A program made the position numbers and the translations under genes. The notes beneath the pieces were generated by a model that saw only the letters and a list, made by a program, of their open reading frames with translations, ran no database searches and was not told the DNA's origin. From contig DAOVZA010000191.1 in the NCBI GenBank assembly GCA_030635405.1, positions 1 to 5,138 on the forward strand: a stretch of DNA of 5,138 nt, read 5' to 3'. Source of the stretch: Desulfocapsa sp. GTDB taxonomy: Bacteria; Desulfobacterota; Desulfobulbia; Desulfobulbales; Desulfocapsaceae. Shown piece after piece: positions 1-5,138 of the stretch. Position 1 is the stretch's first letter; the number at the start of each line of letters is the position of its first letter.

Positions 1-480
1 AAGCAGGATAAAAGCACCGCGGGCCACAGGAGCCAAGGCGTACCGGTAGCCAATGTCATGAAGTTGCGGACTGCCAATTACAGCGATAAGTGCAGTTGCA
101 CCTCCGGGAGGATGGAGTGTCTTTGTCAGGTGCATGGCTGCTATAGAACCCGCTACTGCCAGTGATGCTGCTAGCCAGAGTTGGGACGGGAAAAGCTGAT
201 AACAGTACACGCCTATCAGGGCAGAAATAATGTGGCCGCCAATAATATTTCTTGGTTGAGCAAGTGGGCTTTCAATGGCTCCGTAGACCAGTACTGCCGA
301 GGCTCCAAAACTCCCTATGGTCATGTTGATATCTGCCGAGCTTAACAGGTGATCCAGCATACTGAAATGGAGTGCTGCCATTCCCGTGAAAGCTCCTAGG
401 AATGACCAGAATATGTTTGATATAGAGGTGAATCCGGGGGACTTGCCACCACCTTTCATTTTGCGAAAATAGGAGCGCAT
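1..480 (-). CDS. HPP family integral membrane protein (3' end beyond left edge)
   Basis: An open minus-strand frame runs from an ATG at 480-478 through 160 codons to the left edge without a stop, so the C-terminus is missing. An in-frame TAA sits directly before the ATG (483-481), which fixes the upstream limit. AAGAGG at 500-495 could be the ribosome site, though 14 nt is a long spacing; Met8 is the alternative start. The family signature LHPPGGATALIAVIG is present at residues 122-136, with the His-Pro-Pro at 123-125. Hydrophobic segments lie near 22-44, 51-67, 79-96, 99-117, 126-137 and 143-160, separated by short polar loops, as expected for a compact polytopic inner-membrane protein. Bacterial HPP proteins are often around 160-200 residues, so probably only the last segment is lost. 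Function is poorly defined; some cyanobacterial and plastid relatives are reported to transport nitrite, but nothing here shows the substrate. It lies 21 bp after the DNPH1-like gene on the same strand, so it is probably the third gene of the rnd operon. Confidence 0.88.
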   Translation of the reverse strand, partial: MRSYFRKMKGGGKSPGFTSISNIFWSFLGAFTGMAALHFSMLDHLLSSADINMTIGSFGASAVLVYGAIESPLAQPRNIIGGHIISALIGVYCYQLFPSQLWLAASLAVAGSIAAMHLTKTLHPPGGATALIAVIGSPQLHDIGYRYALAPVARGAFILL

Positions 481-501
481 TTAAATCTATGTAACCTCTT
501 A

Positions 502-918
502 TTAGTTCGGGCTTGTGAGGTGTTTAGAAAGATGTTTTATGGCTTCTTCAAGAGTTTCATAGAGTATTTTTTGAAAATAGAGATTCCCTTGAATCATGGC
601 AGAAAGATTTTTACTGCTAGATTCTCGAAACAAACAGAGGCAGGGGATATTTAATTTTTCGGCGGCCGCCAGTTCATAACCGACCCCAAGCGATGCAGTG
701 CTAACTTCTGCAACAAGAACATCAGCTCTGTTTAGCCATTCCATGTCACGTCTGTATATATCTTCTTCTGAAAGGAACTGCTCCTGATCAAGAAGCTTCT
801 CGTTACCAACATGTTCTGTAAGTACGGTGCCGTATGATTTAAGGAAGTCTATGATCGCAGAGTAGAGTTCAGCATCATTCCGACCACCTCTAATGGCACC
901 GGCAAAGTAAATATTCAT
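502..918 (-). CDS. DNPH1/Rcl-like 2'-deoxynucleoside 5'-phosphate N-hydrolase
   Basis: This 138-residue protein belongs to the nucleoside 2-deoxyribosyltransferase superfamily and resembles animal DNPH1 (Rcl) along its whole length. Those enzymes hydrolyse the N-glycosidic bond of deoxynucleoside 5'-monophosphates, giving free base and deoxyribose 5-phosphate, in the cytosol. Visible motifs are YFAGAIRGGR (4-13, substrate/phosphate loop), TEH (34-36), RRDMEWLNRADVLVAEV (56-72), SLGVGYE (76-82) and NLSAMIQG (104-111). D58, E82 and S106 are spaced as the catalytic Asp, Glu and phosphate-binding Ser of Rcl are (24 and 24 residues apart), so the enzyme looks intact. The Ser in Rcl comes from the partner subunit, so a dimer is likely. 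The ATG at 918 lies in the same frame as the upstream rnd stop, 12 bp away, and has no recognisable Shine-Dalgarno sequence, suggesting translational coupling to rnd. The gene ends in TAATAA. A base-exchange deoxyribosyltransferase is the main alternative, but the RGGR, TEH and LSAMI motifs favour the hydrolase. Confidence 0.87.
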   Translation of the reverse strand: MNIYFAGAIRGGRNDAELYSAIIDFLKSYGTVLTEHVGNEKLLDQEQFLSEEDIYRRDMEWLNRADVLVAEVSTASLGVGYELAAAEKLNIPCLCLFRESSSKNLSAMIQGNLYFQKILYETLEEAIKHLSKHLTSPN

Positions 919-930
919 ATGAAAAACGAT

Positions 931-2016
931 TTATTCAGGCTTCATTTCAGCGAGAAATGCTTTTCTCCAGCCACTCTTCTGCCTTGATGTGGAAAGTGCA
1001 GTGTGCCTGATACATTTCATCAGCTCATTTTTATTGCCAAGGAGCGCCGGATCAATGCCACTCACATCACTTTTAAGTGTTATATAGTCCTGGAGTCCTG
1101 TAAGAGCAGTTTTTTCTTTTTTAGTGATTTTTGTGTTTCGTAAAAGTGGAGGGCATTTGTCCTTTGGACGCTGAAGACCTTTGCTTACAAGTTGTATCAG
1201 TGTGTCGCCATATTTTTTAACGCTTTTAGCTGATATCTCACCACATTTCCCTATAGAATTATGATCCTGCAGAGTGTCGATTGCAATTGAAAGCAGGACA
1301 TTATCTTTTATGATATGGCCACGAGGGCGATTTTTCTTTCTGGCTTCTTCTTCTCGCCAAGTGGCAAGTTTCTGCAATATCGCAAGGCCATTGGCATCAA
1401 GATTACCAGCTCCTTTTATCTTGCTGTAACGTTCTTCATCAGAGACTCCGAGGTAACTTTCAGGGGAGTCGAGTCGCTGTAATTCTTCTTCCATCCATGA
1501 AAGGCTTTCAGGAAGAACCCGAGCCAGCAGTAAAACGCGAACAGCACGTAGATATCGAACATCATCTTTTGCATATACAGTCTGTTTTGTGTCCAATGGG
1601 CGTTTAAGCCAATCGGTACGTGTTGCAGATTTATCAAGTTTGATGTCGAGTAGAAATTCGATGAGAGCTGCAAGAGAAAGGGTGGATGTCAGTCCACTAA
1701 ATCCTGCTGCAAGTCTGGTGTCAAAAATATTTGTTGGATCATATCCGGTTGCTGCTCGTAGAATTGAAAGATCCTGAGGCGCATCATGAAATATTTTGAC
1801 AACTGCTGTGTCAGCGAGTAATTTTCCAAGTGGAGAGAGGTCGCTTAAGGCACAGGGATCGATGAGGAAACATTCTTCATCGGAAAGAGCCAGTTGAATG
1901 AGGCCGAGTTTAGGATAATAGGTCCTCTCCCAAACAAATTCAGTATCAATTGCTATTGCATCTGTTTGATGCGCCCGTACCATCAGAGCTTTGAGGTCTT
2001 CTGCTGTTGTAATCAT
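931..2016 (-). CDS. rnd: Ribonuclease D (DEDDy 3'-5' exoribonuclease)
   Basis: This 361-residue protein is close to the 375 of E. coli RNase D, a cytosolic metal-dependent enzyme that trims tRNA precursors and other small RNAs from the 3' end, releasing nucleoside 5'-monophosphates. The N-terminal half carries the full DEDDy set: Exo I AIDTEF with D24 and E26, Exo II HDAPQDL with D82, and Exo III YAKDD with Y148 and D152. The flanking family signatures RTYYPKLGLIQL (31-42), FDTRLAA (98-104) and LDKSATRTDWLKRPL (127-141) are also present. Residues about 205-285 (starting NLDANGLAILQKLATWREE) fit the helical HRDC RNA-binding domain, and the C-terminal ~60 residues probably form the second HRDC-like domain. 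The ATG at 2016 matches the usual RNase D N-terminus; the upstream sequence has no good Shine-Dalgarno. It appears to be the first gene of a three-gene minus-strand operon and is divergent from yejB across 98 bp. Confidence 0.95.
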   Translation of the reverse strand: MITTAEDLKALMVRAHQTDAIAIDTEFVWERTYYPKLGLIQLALSDEECFLIDPCALSDLSPLGKLLADTAVVKIFHDAPQDLSILRAATGYDPTNIFDTRLAAGFSGLTSTLSLAALIEFLLDIKLDKSATRTDWLKRPLDTKQTVYAKDDVRYLRAVRVLLLARVLPESLSWMEEELQRLDSPESYLGVSDEERYSKIKGAGNLDANGLAILQKLATWREEEARKKNRPRGHIIKDNVLLSIAIDTLQDHNSIGKCGEISAKSVKKYGDTLIQLVSKGLQRPKDKCPPLLRNTKITKKEKTALTGLQDYITLKSDVSGIDPALLGNKNELMKCIRHTALSTSRQKSGWRKAFLAEMKPE

Positions 2017-2114
2017 ATGATTTTACCATATAAGAAAGAAAGTTACTGCGAACTGAGACATTTCACTGCACCTAGCCATATAGACCAAGAAAATACAAGG
2101 ATTAAACGTCTGTT
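2017..2114. promoter_or_regulatory. Divergent intergenic region between rnd and yejB
   Basis: These 98 bp separate two divergently transcribed units, so they and the adjoining gene ends should hold promoters for both. On the plus strand the best guess is TTGTAA (2007-2012), a 16-bp spacer and TATAAG (2029-2034), which would give yejBE a leader of roughly 75 nt. Its -35 lies inside the first codons of rnd. No convincing minus-strand promoter for rnd could be picked by eye. No strong inverted repeat or riboswitch-like structure is seen. The region being regulatory is inferred from gene layout; the individual boxes are weak. Confidence 0.3.
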
Positions 2115-3161
2115 TTGATTTTTTATATCTTAAAAAGAATGGGGCTGATGATCCCGACTTTGTTCGGGGTGATGCTCCTTACTTTCATAGTGACGCAATT
2201 CGTTCCAGGCGGCCCAGTAGAACAATTACTTGCCAATATGGAAGGTCTTGGCAAGGGGGGAGAGGTCGTAAGCAGTACTTCTTTTTATCGGGGCGGTTCC
2301 GGTCTTGATGACACTCGAGTGGCCCAACTGAAAGAACTTTATGGGTTCGATCAGCCTCCGCTTACACGGTTCATCACCATGATGAAAAACTATCTGGTCT
2401 TTGATTTCGGGACCTCTTATTATTATCATCAATCCGTTGTCGATCTTGTTATCTCACGAATGCCTGTTTCCATGTCGCTTGGCCTGTGGAGCTTTGTTAT
2501 TGTTTACGGGGTATGTATTCCGCTTGGGATCAGTAAGGCTGTTCGTGATGGCTCCCGTTTTGATGTTTTGACATCGGCTGTAATCTTAATCGGATATGCC
2601 ATTCCTGGTTTTGTCCTTGCCATTGCTCTGATAGTTCTTTTCGGTGGTGGATCTTTCTGGAATATATTTCCATTACGAGGGATTGTTTCGGATGGCTGGT
2701 CTGAGATGACCATGATGAAGAAGATTCTCGATTATCTCTGGCATATGGTACTTCCCATTACTTCCGGCGCGGTGGGTAGTCTGGCCGTAATGACCATGCT
2801 CACTAAAAATTCATTTCTTGAAGAAATTCGTAAGCAGTATGTGCTGACTGCTCGTGCCAAGGGCTTAAGTGAACAGCAGGTTCTGTATAAGCATGTATTT
2901 AGAAATGGGATTATTCCAATTATCACCGGGTTTCCAGGATATTTCATTGCCGCATTTTTCACAGGAAGTTTACTTATAGAAACGATCTTTTCTCTCGATG
3001 GGATGGGACTTCTTGCGTATCAGTCTGTGCTAAACAGAGATTATCCTGTGGTGTTGGGTACCCTCTATTTTTTCACTATCATCGGCCTTTTTTCAAGATT
3101 GCTATCGGATCTGAGTTATGTCGTAGTTGACCCAAGGATAAGTTTTGACAGCGCCGATTGA
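2115..3161 (+). CDS. yejB: Yej-type peptide ABC transporter permease, YejB subunit
   Basis: This is one of the two inner-membrane permease subunits of an oligopeptide/peptide-conjugate ABC importer (binding-protein-dependent transport, OppB/DppB group). At 348 residues it is near the 364 of E. coli YejB. The N-terminus is typical: a positively charged start, then TM1 (about 10-30) ending in VPGGPVEQ (30-37), a YejB hallmark. A long periplasmic stretch (38-115) includes YGFDQPPLTRF (76-86) and FDFGTSYYY (97-104). Further membrane segments lie near 118-140, 151-177, 208-230, 268-290 and 311-335. The cytoplasmic coupling loop is TARAKGLSEQQVLYKHVFRN (245-264), which contacts the ATPase. The TTG at 2115 is chosen because an in-frame TAA at 2103 leaves no other upstream start and the full hydrophobic N-terminus is kept; AAGGA at 2097-2101 may be the ribosome site, although 13 nt away. 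ATG at 2139 is the alternative. The gene overlaps yejE by 17 bp. Confidence 0.94.
   Translation: MIFYILKRMGLMIPTLFGVMLLTFIVTQFVPGGPVEQLLANMEGLGKGGEVVSSTSFYRGGSGLDDTRVAQLKELYGFDQPPLTRFITMMKNYLVFDFGTSYYYHQSVVDLVISRMPVSMSLGLWSFVIVYGVCIPLGISKAVRDGSRFDVLTSAVILIGYAIPGFVLAIALIVLFGGGSFWNIFPLRGIVSDGWSEMTMMKKILDYLWHMVLPITSGAVGSLAVMTMLTKNSFLEEIRKQYVLTARAKGLSEQQVLYKHVFRNGIIPIITGFPGYFIAAFFTGSLLIETIFSLDGMGLLAYQSVLNRDYPVVLGTLYFFTIIGLFSRLLSDLSYVVVDPRISFDSAD
3134..3147 (+). promoter_or_regulatory. Shine-Dalgarno and TTG start of yejE, inside yejB
   Basis: AAGGA at 3134-3138 lies 6 nt before TTG at 3145-3147, an ideal spacing, while the later ATG at 3169 has no purine-rich sequence in front of it. This decides the start in favour of the TTG. 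The site lies within the last codons of yejB, so yejE translation is probably coupled to yejB, which would help keep the two permease subunits in equal amounts. Confidence 0.55.
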
Positions 3162-4197
3162 AAATCAAATGATACCCGAATCAGTCAGTCTCTCACGAAG
3201 GCGGTGGCGCCGATTCTGCCGTAATCGAAGGGGTTTCTACAGCCTTATCATTTTTTCTTTCTTTTTTGTAACAAGTCTGTTTGCTGAAGCCATATCCAAT
3301 GATGTTCCACTTATGGTCGTCTATGAAGGAGAGACATATTTTCCACTGTTTGTTGAATATCCTGAAACAACATTTGGTGGAGATTTTGAAACGGAAACTG
3401 ACTACCTCGATCCTTTTATTCAAGAAATACTCAGCACTAATGGTAACAAAGCCTACTTTCCATTAAATCATCACAGCTATCAGTCTATTAATTTTAATAT
3501 TGATGGGCCAGTACCTTCTCCTCCGACTCGTGAAAATATTTTAGGCACCGATGATAGAGGGCGAGATGTATTTGCCCGTCTTCTTTATGGTTTTCGTCTA
3601 AGTATTCTTTTTGGACTGGCGCTCACTGCAGTTGGAACACTGGTAGGAATTATAACTGGCGCTGTACAGGGATTCTGGGGCGGAAGGGTGGATCTGTTTT
3701 TTCAGAGATTTATTGAGATCTGGGGTGCCATGCCTGAGTTGTATCTTTTAATTATCTTTGCTTCAATTTTTAAACCAAGTGTTATTCTACTTCTTGTTTT
3801 ACTCTCTTTATTTTCCTGGATGGGGCTTTCTGATTATGTTCGTGCGGAGTTCTTAAAGGGAAGAAATATGGAGTATGTAAAGGCGGCTCGCGCACTCGGT
3901 GTGCTTGATATTACAATTATGTACCGTCATCTTCTTCCAAACGGTATGACTCCTGTAATCACTTTTCTCCCTTTTAGGATGTCTGCTTCTATTCTTGCGC
4001 TCACCAGTCTTGATTTTCTTGGTCTTGGAGTACCACCATCAACACCATCACTTGGTGAATTGCTGGCTCAAGGAAAGGCTAACATTGATGCCTGGTGGCT
4101 CTCACTTTCTACATTTTTTGTTCTTGTCGGGACGCTGGTTCTCCTCATCTTTATTGGAGAAGCGCTTCGGGAAACATTTGATCCAAGAAAAAATTAA
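3145..4197 (+). CDS. yejE: Yej-type peptide ABC transporter permease, YejE subunit
   Basis: This is the second permease subunit, which should pair with YejB in the inner membrane. At 350 residues it matches E. coli YejE (about 340) in length and architecture. An Arg-rich cytoplasmic start (18-29, RRRWRRFCRNRR) precedes TM1 (31-50). The YejE-specific periplasmic insert then follows, with YFPLFVEYPETTFGGDFETE (65-84), YLDPF (87-91) and SINFNIDGPVPSPPTRENIL (114-133). The OppC/DppC-group motif LGTDDRGRDVFARLLYGFR (133-151) leads into the transport domain, with membrane segments near 153-178, 197-228, 269-290 and 320-340. The coupling loop around YVKAARALGVLDITIMYRHLLPN (244-266) should dock with an ATPase. 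The C-terminus GEALRETFDP is normal. The large insert separates it clearly from OppC/DppC. The TTG start is supported by a well-placed AAGGA; ATG 3169 would remove eight residues. No ATPase gene follows, unlike the usual yejABEF order. Confidence 0.95.
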   Translation: MTAPIENQMIPESVSLSRRRWRRFCRNRRGFYSLIIFSFFFVTSLFAEAISNDVPLMVVYEGETYFPLFVEYPETTFGGDFETETDYLDPFIQEILSTNGNKAYFPLNHHSYQSINFNIDGPVPSPPTRENILGTDDRGRDVFARLLYGFRLSILFGLALTAVGTLVGIITGAVQGFWGGRVDLFFQRFIEIWGAMPELYLLIIFASIFKPSVILLLVLLSLFSWMGLSDYVRAEFLKGRNMEYVKAARALGVLDITIMYRHLLPNGMTPVITFLPFRMSASILALTSLDFLGLGVPPSTPSLGELLAQGKANIDAWWLSLSTFFVLVGTLVLLIFIGEALRETFDPRKN

Positions 4198-4293
4198 TTT
4201 AATTGTTTTAGCCTTTTTCTGCTCAAAGGAGCGGAGGTACTTGTTTTTTGGAAGATAGAATCTCATCAGCCTATTTAAGAATTTTCTCTAACA

Positions 4294-4322
4294 TTGACAT
4301 TCCCTGTTTCAGATTTTATCAT
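4294..4322 (+). promoter_or_regulatory. Sigma70-type promoter upstream of mlaE
   Basis: TTGACA (4294-4299), a 17-bp spacer and TATCAT (4317-4322) match the sigma70 consensus at 11 of 12 positions with optimal spacing. Transcription would start near 4329, leaving a leader of about 60-75 nt before the mlaE start. It lies in the 205-bp gap after yejE, so mlaE is probably transcribed independently of yejBE. Predicted from sequence only. Confidence 0.55.
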
Positions 4323-4383
4323 AGTGAAATGTGATTTGTTTTAATGAATGTGTTTGTTAACTTACAGCATCTATCCCTATATA

Positions 4384-4397
4384 TTGACAATTGTTAA
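4384..4397. repeat. Near-palindrome TTGACAATTGTTAA just before mlaE
   Basis: Six of the seven base pairs are symmetric, around a perfect 8-bp core ACAATTGT. It ends 5 nt before the ATG at 4403 and would be in the transcribed leader of the 4294-4322 promoter. It could be a small operator for a dimeric repressor. It is AT-rich and short, so chance is a real possibility. Confidence 0.25.
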
Positions 4398-4402
4398 GCC
4401 CT

Positions 4403-5020
4403 ATGCCCATTAAGCAGGATATCATAACAAGATTTGGTAATACCGGAATATCCGTTATCTCTGATACAGGACGTATGGGCCTTTATTTGCTACAGATGAT
4501 TCAGGGATGTTTCAGAACACCTTTTCGTTTTTCTGAATTCATGCGCCAACTCAATTTTATCGGAGTGGGCTCACTTGTTGTAATCTTTTTTACCGCTGCC
4601 TCAACCGGAATGGTACTTGGTCTACAGGGATACTATTCGCTTCATAAGTTTGGCGCTGAAGGTATGCTTGGTTCTGCTGTATCTCTCACTCTTATTATGG
4701 AGCTTGGTCCCGTGTTAACAGCTCTTATGGTGGCAGGGCGAGCAGGTTCTGCCATGTGTGCTGAACTTGGTATCATGCGGATTTCTGAACAGATTGACGC
4801 CCTTGACTGTATGGCTATTGACCCCTTTCGTTATCTTATTTCACCTAAACTTCTTGCTGCTTTTATATCTGTGCCTTTGCTCACAGCTCTTTTTGATGTG
4901 GTTGGTATAGCCGGTGGTTATGTTGCCGGAGTGCATCTTATGGGAGTAAATCCTGGAAGTTATTTTGATGGGATGCAAAGCAGTGTCACAAATCATGATA
5001 TTACTATGCATCGAAATTAA
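4403..5020 (+). CDS. mlaE: MlaE-family ABC transporter permease, C-terminally truncated
   Basis: MlaE-type permeases form the membrane core of MCE-linked ABC systems that move phospholipids between inner and outer membranes, working with MlaF (ATPase) and MlaD (MCE protein). Counting from the ATG at 4403 (205 residues), an amphipathic N-terminus (1-45) leads to RQLNFIGVGSLVVIFFTAAS (46-65) and TGMVLGLQGYYSLHKFGAEG (66-85). The signature ELGPVLTALMVAGRAGSA (98-115), AELGIMRISEQIDAL (118-132) and DPFRYLISPKLLAA (138-151) follow, all well conserved. Similarity continues to SSVTNHDI (193-200), then five unrelated codons and TAA. Family members are usually near 260 residues, so the final transmembrane part is missing and the protein is probably not functional as a normal permease. 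No forward frame after 5002 resumes the family sequence, so this is not a simple frameshift. Neither ATG 4403 nor the upstream in-frame TTG 4391 has a good Shine-Dalgarno; ATG is preferred for codon type. It could equally be called a pseudogene or a misassembled gene. Confidence 0.85.
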   Translation: MPIKQDIITRFGNTGISVISDTGRMGLYLLQMIQGCFRTPFRFSEFMRQLNFIGVGSLVVIFFTAASTGMVLGLQGYYSLHKFGAEGMLGSAVSLTLIMELGPVLTALMVAGRAGSAMCAELGIMRISEQIDALDCMAIDPFRYLISPKLLAAFISVPLLTALFDVVGIAGGYVAGVHLMGVNPGSYFDGMQSSVTNHDITMHRN

Positions 5021-5137
5021 TTCGGCTAGTTCATGGTTTGCTAGTGATTTTTTAAAGCTTAATAGATAAAAGTTTTCTAGTGCTTCTACCCAGGGTGAGG
5101 GCGGAATTTCTTCACCATTATTTTCTGCTTTATATGT
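4841..5137 (-). CDS. Unidentified partial ORF entering from the right edge
   Basis: A minus-strand frame is open from the right edge for 98 codons to TGA at 4843-4841. Only the outer part, about 5003-5137, looks like real protein: it includes EEIPPSPWVEALENFYLLSF and KKSLANHELAELI, with sensible amphipathic character. The inner part lies antisense to well-conserved mlaE and is almost certainly not genuine coding sequence. In the outer part all six leucines are CTA or TTA (four CTA), whereas mlaE uses mainly CTT and only about two CTA. This suggests a different source. The PPSPW segment faintly recalls nuclease/helicase proteins of the AddB type, but that is too weak to assign a function. If real, its own 3' end has been lost at the same breakpoint that cuts mlaE. 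Confidence 0.3.
   Translation of the reverse strand, partial: TYKAENNGEEIPPSPWVEALENFYLLSFKKSLANHELAELISMHSNIMICDTALHPIKITSRIYSHKMHSGNITTGYTNHIKKSCEQRHRYKSSKKFR
4998..5008. other. Breakpoint where MlaE similarity ends
   Basis: Recognisable MlaE sequence ends with the HDI codons at 4994-5002. From here on the plus strand meets stops in all three frames without any MlaE-like segment, and a minus-strand coding-like frame takes over. No terminal inverted repeat, target duplication or IS end could be recognised in the 136 bp available. The exact base is uncertain by several nucleotides. Confidence 0.45.
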
Positions 5138-5138
5138 G

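Noticed and set aside
1416..1777. Overlapping ORFs (minus 1416-1673, plus 1589-1777) inside rnd.
   Set aside because: They overlap the conserved exonuclease domain in other frames and show no family resemblance.
1894..2118. Plus-strand ORF of 74 codons across the 5' end of rnd and the intergenic region.
   Set aside because: It lies mostly antisense to conserved RNase D residues and has no recognisable domain; a shadow frame.
4219..4250. Possible terminator after yejE: short hairpin CTGCTC-AAAG-GAGCGG followed by TTGTTTTTTG.
   Set aside because: The stem is only 6 bp with a G-T pair, and the T-run begins several bases after the stem, so it does not fit a standard intrinsic terminator well.
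3995..4258. Plus-strand ORF over the end of yejE and following gap, with a GGAGG at 4234-4238 nearby.
   Set aside because: It is frame-shifted relative to conserved yejE and its translation is low-complexity; the purine-rich run has no open frame behind it.
4384..4389. Second TTGACA just ahead of mlaE as a -35 box.
   Set aside because: No acceptable -10 hexamer at 16-18 bp; the next TATCAT is about 31 bp away and inside the gene.
5003..5138. A frameshift in mlaE explaining the early stop.
   Set aside because: Reading the other two forward frames gives no MlaE-like residues and both reach stops soon, so a one- or two-base indel cannot restore the protein.
1..5138. CRISPR array, tRNA, rRNA, complete insertion sequence, toxin-antitoxin or defence system.
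   Set aside because: No regularly spaced repeats, no cloverleaf or rRNA-like sequence, no transposase, and all full-length genes belong to housekeeping or transport families.

Overview
The window looks like ordinary chromosome from a Gram-negative bacterium of moderate to low GC. The protein styles (RNase D with HRDC-like C-terminus, Yej-type ABC permeases, MlaE-type permease, HPP protein) and gene mix would suit a Desulfobacterota (deltaproteobacterial, Desulfobulbales-like) lineage. That placement is a recalled impression of family resemblance, not a computed result. Both ends of the window are open: a gene runs off the left edge, and what may be a gene fragment enters from the right edge.

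Left half, minus strand (2016 down to 1): a tight three-gene cluster read rnd -> DNPH1/Rcl-like nucleotide N-hydrolase -> HPP-family membrane protein. The gaps are 12 and 21 bp, so it is probably one operon. RNase D trims RNA 3' ends and releases nucleoside monophosphates. The Rcl-like enzyme hydrolyses the N-glycosidic bond of (deoxy)nucleoside 5'-monophosphates. The HPP protein is a small polytopic membrane protein, possibly an anion transporter. The HPP gene has no stop inside the window, so it is easily missed by simple ORF calling.

Centre, plus strand (2115-4197): after a 98-bp divergent intergenic region come yejB and yejE, the two permease subunits of a Yej-type peptide ABC importer. 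They overlap by 17 bp and both appear to start with TTG. Neither the binding protein (yejA) nor the ATPase (yejF) is next to them, so the transporter must be completed by genes elsewhere.

Right part, plus strand (4198-5138): a 205-bp non-coding stretch holds a strong-looking sigma70 promoter (TTGACA, 17 bp, TATCAT) and a near-palindrome just ahead of an mlaE-type permease gene. That gene follows the family closely until about residue 200 (204 counted from an upstream TTG) and then stops abruptly, about 50 residues short of a normal MlaE. The last ~135 bp do not continue MlaE in any forward frame. Instead they read as an unrelated, open minus-strand frame with different leucine codon use. This junction (about 5003) is the most notable feature of the window: a rearrangement or insertion breakpoint, or an assembly chimera at a contig end. 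I found no CRISPR array, tRNA, rRNA, complete mobile element or clearly novel system.
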